From Scytonema sp. UIC 10036 (GTDB lineage: Bacteria; Cyanobacteriota; Cyanobacteriia; Cyanobacteriales; Nostocaceae): a DNA stretch of 64,000 nt. A program made the translations under genes and the position numbers. The DNA is taken from the NCBI RefSeq assembly GCF_009725235.1, contig NZ_WJFC01000034.1:20619-84618 (forward strand), written 5' to 3'. The first letter of the stretch is position 1. Every line of letters starts with the position of its first letter. A model generated the notes under the pieces. It worked only from the letters and a program-made list of their open reading frames with translations. It did not search any database and had not been told where the DNA came from. Below, in pieces: positions 63,842 to 64,000 of the stretch.

Positions 63842-63945
63842 TGGATAGTGGTTAGTGGTTAGTGGTTAGTGGTTAGTGGTTAGTGGTTAGTGGTTAGTGT
63901 TTAGTGGTTAGTGGTTAGTGGTTAGTGTTTAGTGGTTATTGGTTA
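63842..63945. repeat. Long GTTAGTG-type heptamer array
   Basis: About 14 consecutive heptamers of GGTTAGT phase, with occasional GTTTAGT variants, start at the stop codon of gun4. Same class as the arrays at 1.9, 7.8 and 15.2 kb; the longest in the window. An A/T-rich run follows to the window end. Confidence 0.9.
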
Positions 63946-64000
63946 GTGATTATATATTATAATAGATTGTTAATTAAAAATAAAAAAAATTATAAAAATA

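Overview
The window reads as chromosome of a filamentous, probably heterocyst-forming cyanobacterium (Nostocales). The support is heptanucleotide repeat arrays (TTAGTGG/CCACTAA, CATTTGT types) between genes, many HIP1 octamers (GCGATCGC), and cyanobacterial core genes: furA beside a group-2 sigma factor of SigC type, lipA, gpsA, CP12, icd and GUN4. The genus is not determined.

Layout. 1-1.4 kb: wreckage of a helicase/DNA-methylase defence locus and a DUF3291 remnant. 1.4-16.4 kb: housekeeping and signalling genes: VOC protein, ZIP transporter, quinone-oxidoreductase-like enzyme, secreted metallophosphoesterase, HtrA-type protease, DICT-GAF histidine kinase, peptidoglycan-binding protein, FurA, sigma factor, GpsA, LipA. 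A tRNA-Pro(CGG) at 16.4 kb marks the change to accessory DNA. 16.8-24.3 kb: AT-rich conflict modules: a DUF262 gene broken by one stop codon with a RelA/SpoT-domain partner, a RelE-type toxin-antitoxin pair present twice (one toxin truncated), an AlbA_2/ATPase gene coupled to an HsdM-like N-terminal scrap, a 66-bp tandem repeat, and a VapBC45-like pair. 24.4-42.7 kb: a tandem array of caspase-like CHAT proteases with TPR-type repeats (four full-length, one missing its N-terminal half, one 3' fragment, small scars), interrupted by a toxin-antitoxin pair and by a coiled-coil protein ending in a domain that resembles an effector-associated domain (EAD). 42.8-45.9 kb: an MNT/HEPN pair and a patchwork of duplicated fragments.

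45.9-59.3 kb holds what I consider the most interesting object: a three-gene minus-strand operon encoding a nucleosidase-domain protein (791 aa), a 3163-aa protein with no family I recognise, and a coiled-coil/zinc-ribbon protein kinase-like protein whose catalytic motifs are degenerate. A lone AbiEii-like nucleotidyltransferase is divergent from it. 60.3-64 kb returns to core genes: CP12, icd and gun4.

How it may work together (inference): the accessory block looks like a multi-component immunity or programmed-death locus. CHAT proteases would be effectors, TPR-type repeats and EAD-like domains the adaptors, and the nucleosidase/giant/pseudokinase operon a separate signalling complex. Several genes are visibly decayed by indels, stop codons and partial duplication, so the locus is turning over by recombination. 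Homology calls come from reading motifs, not from database searches.
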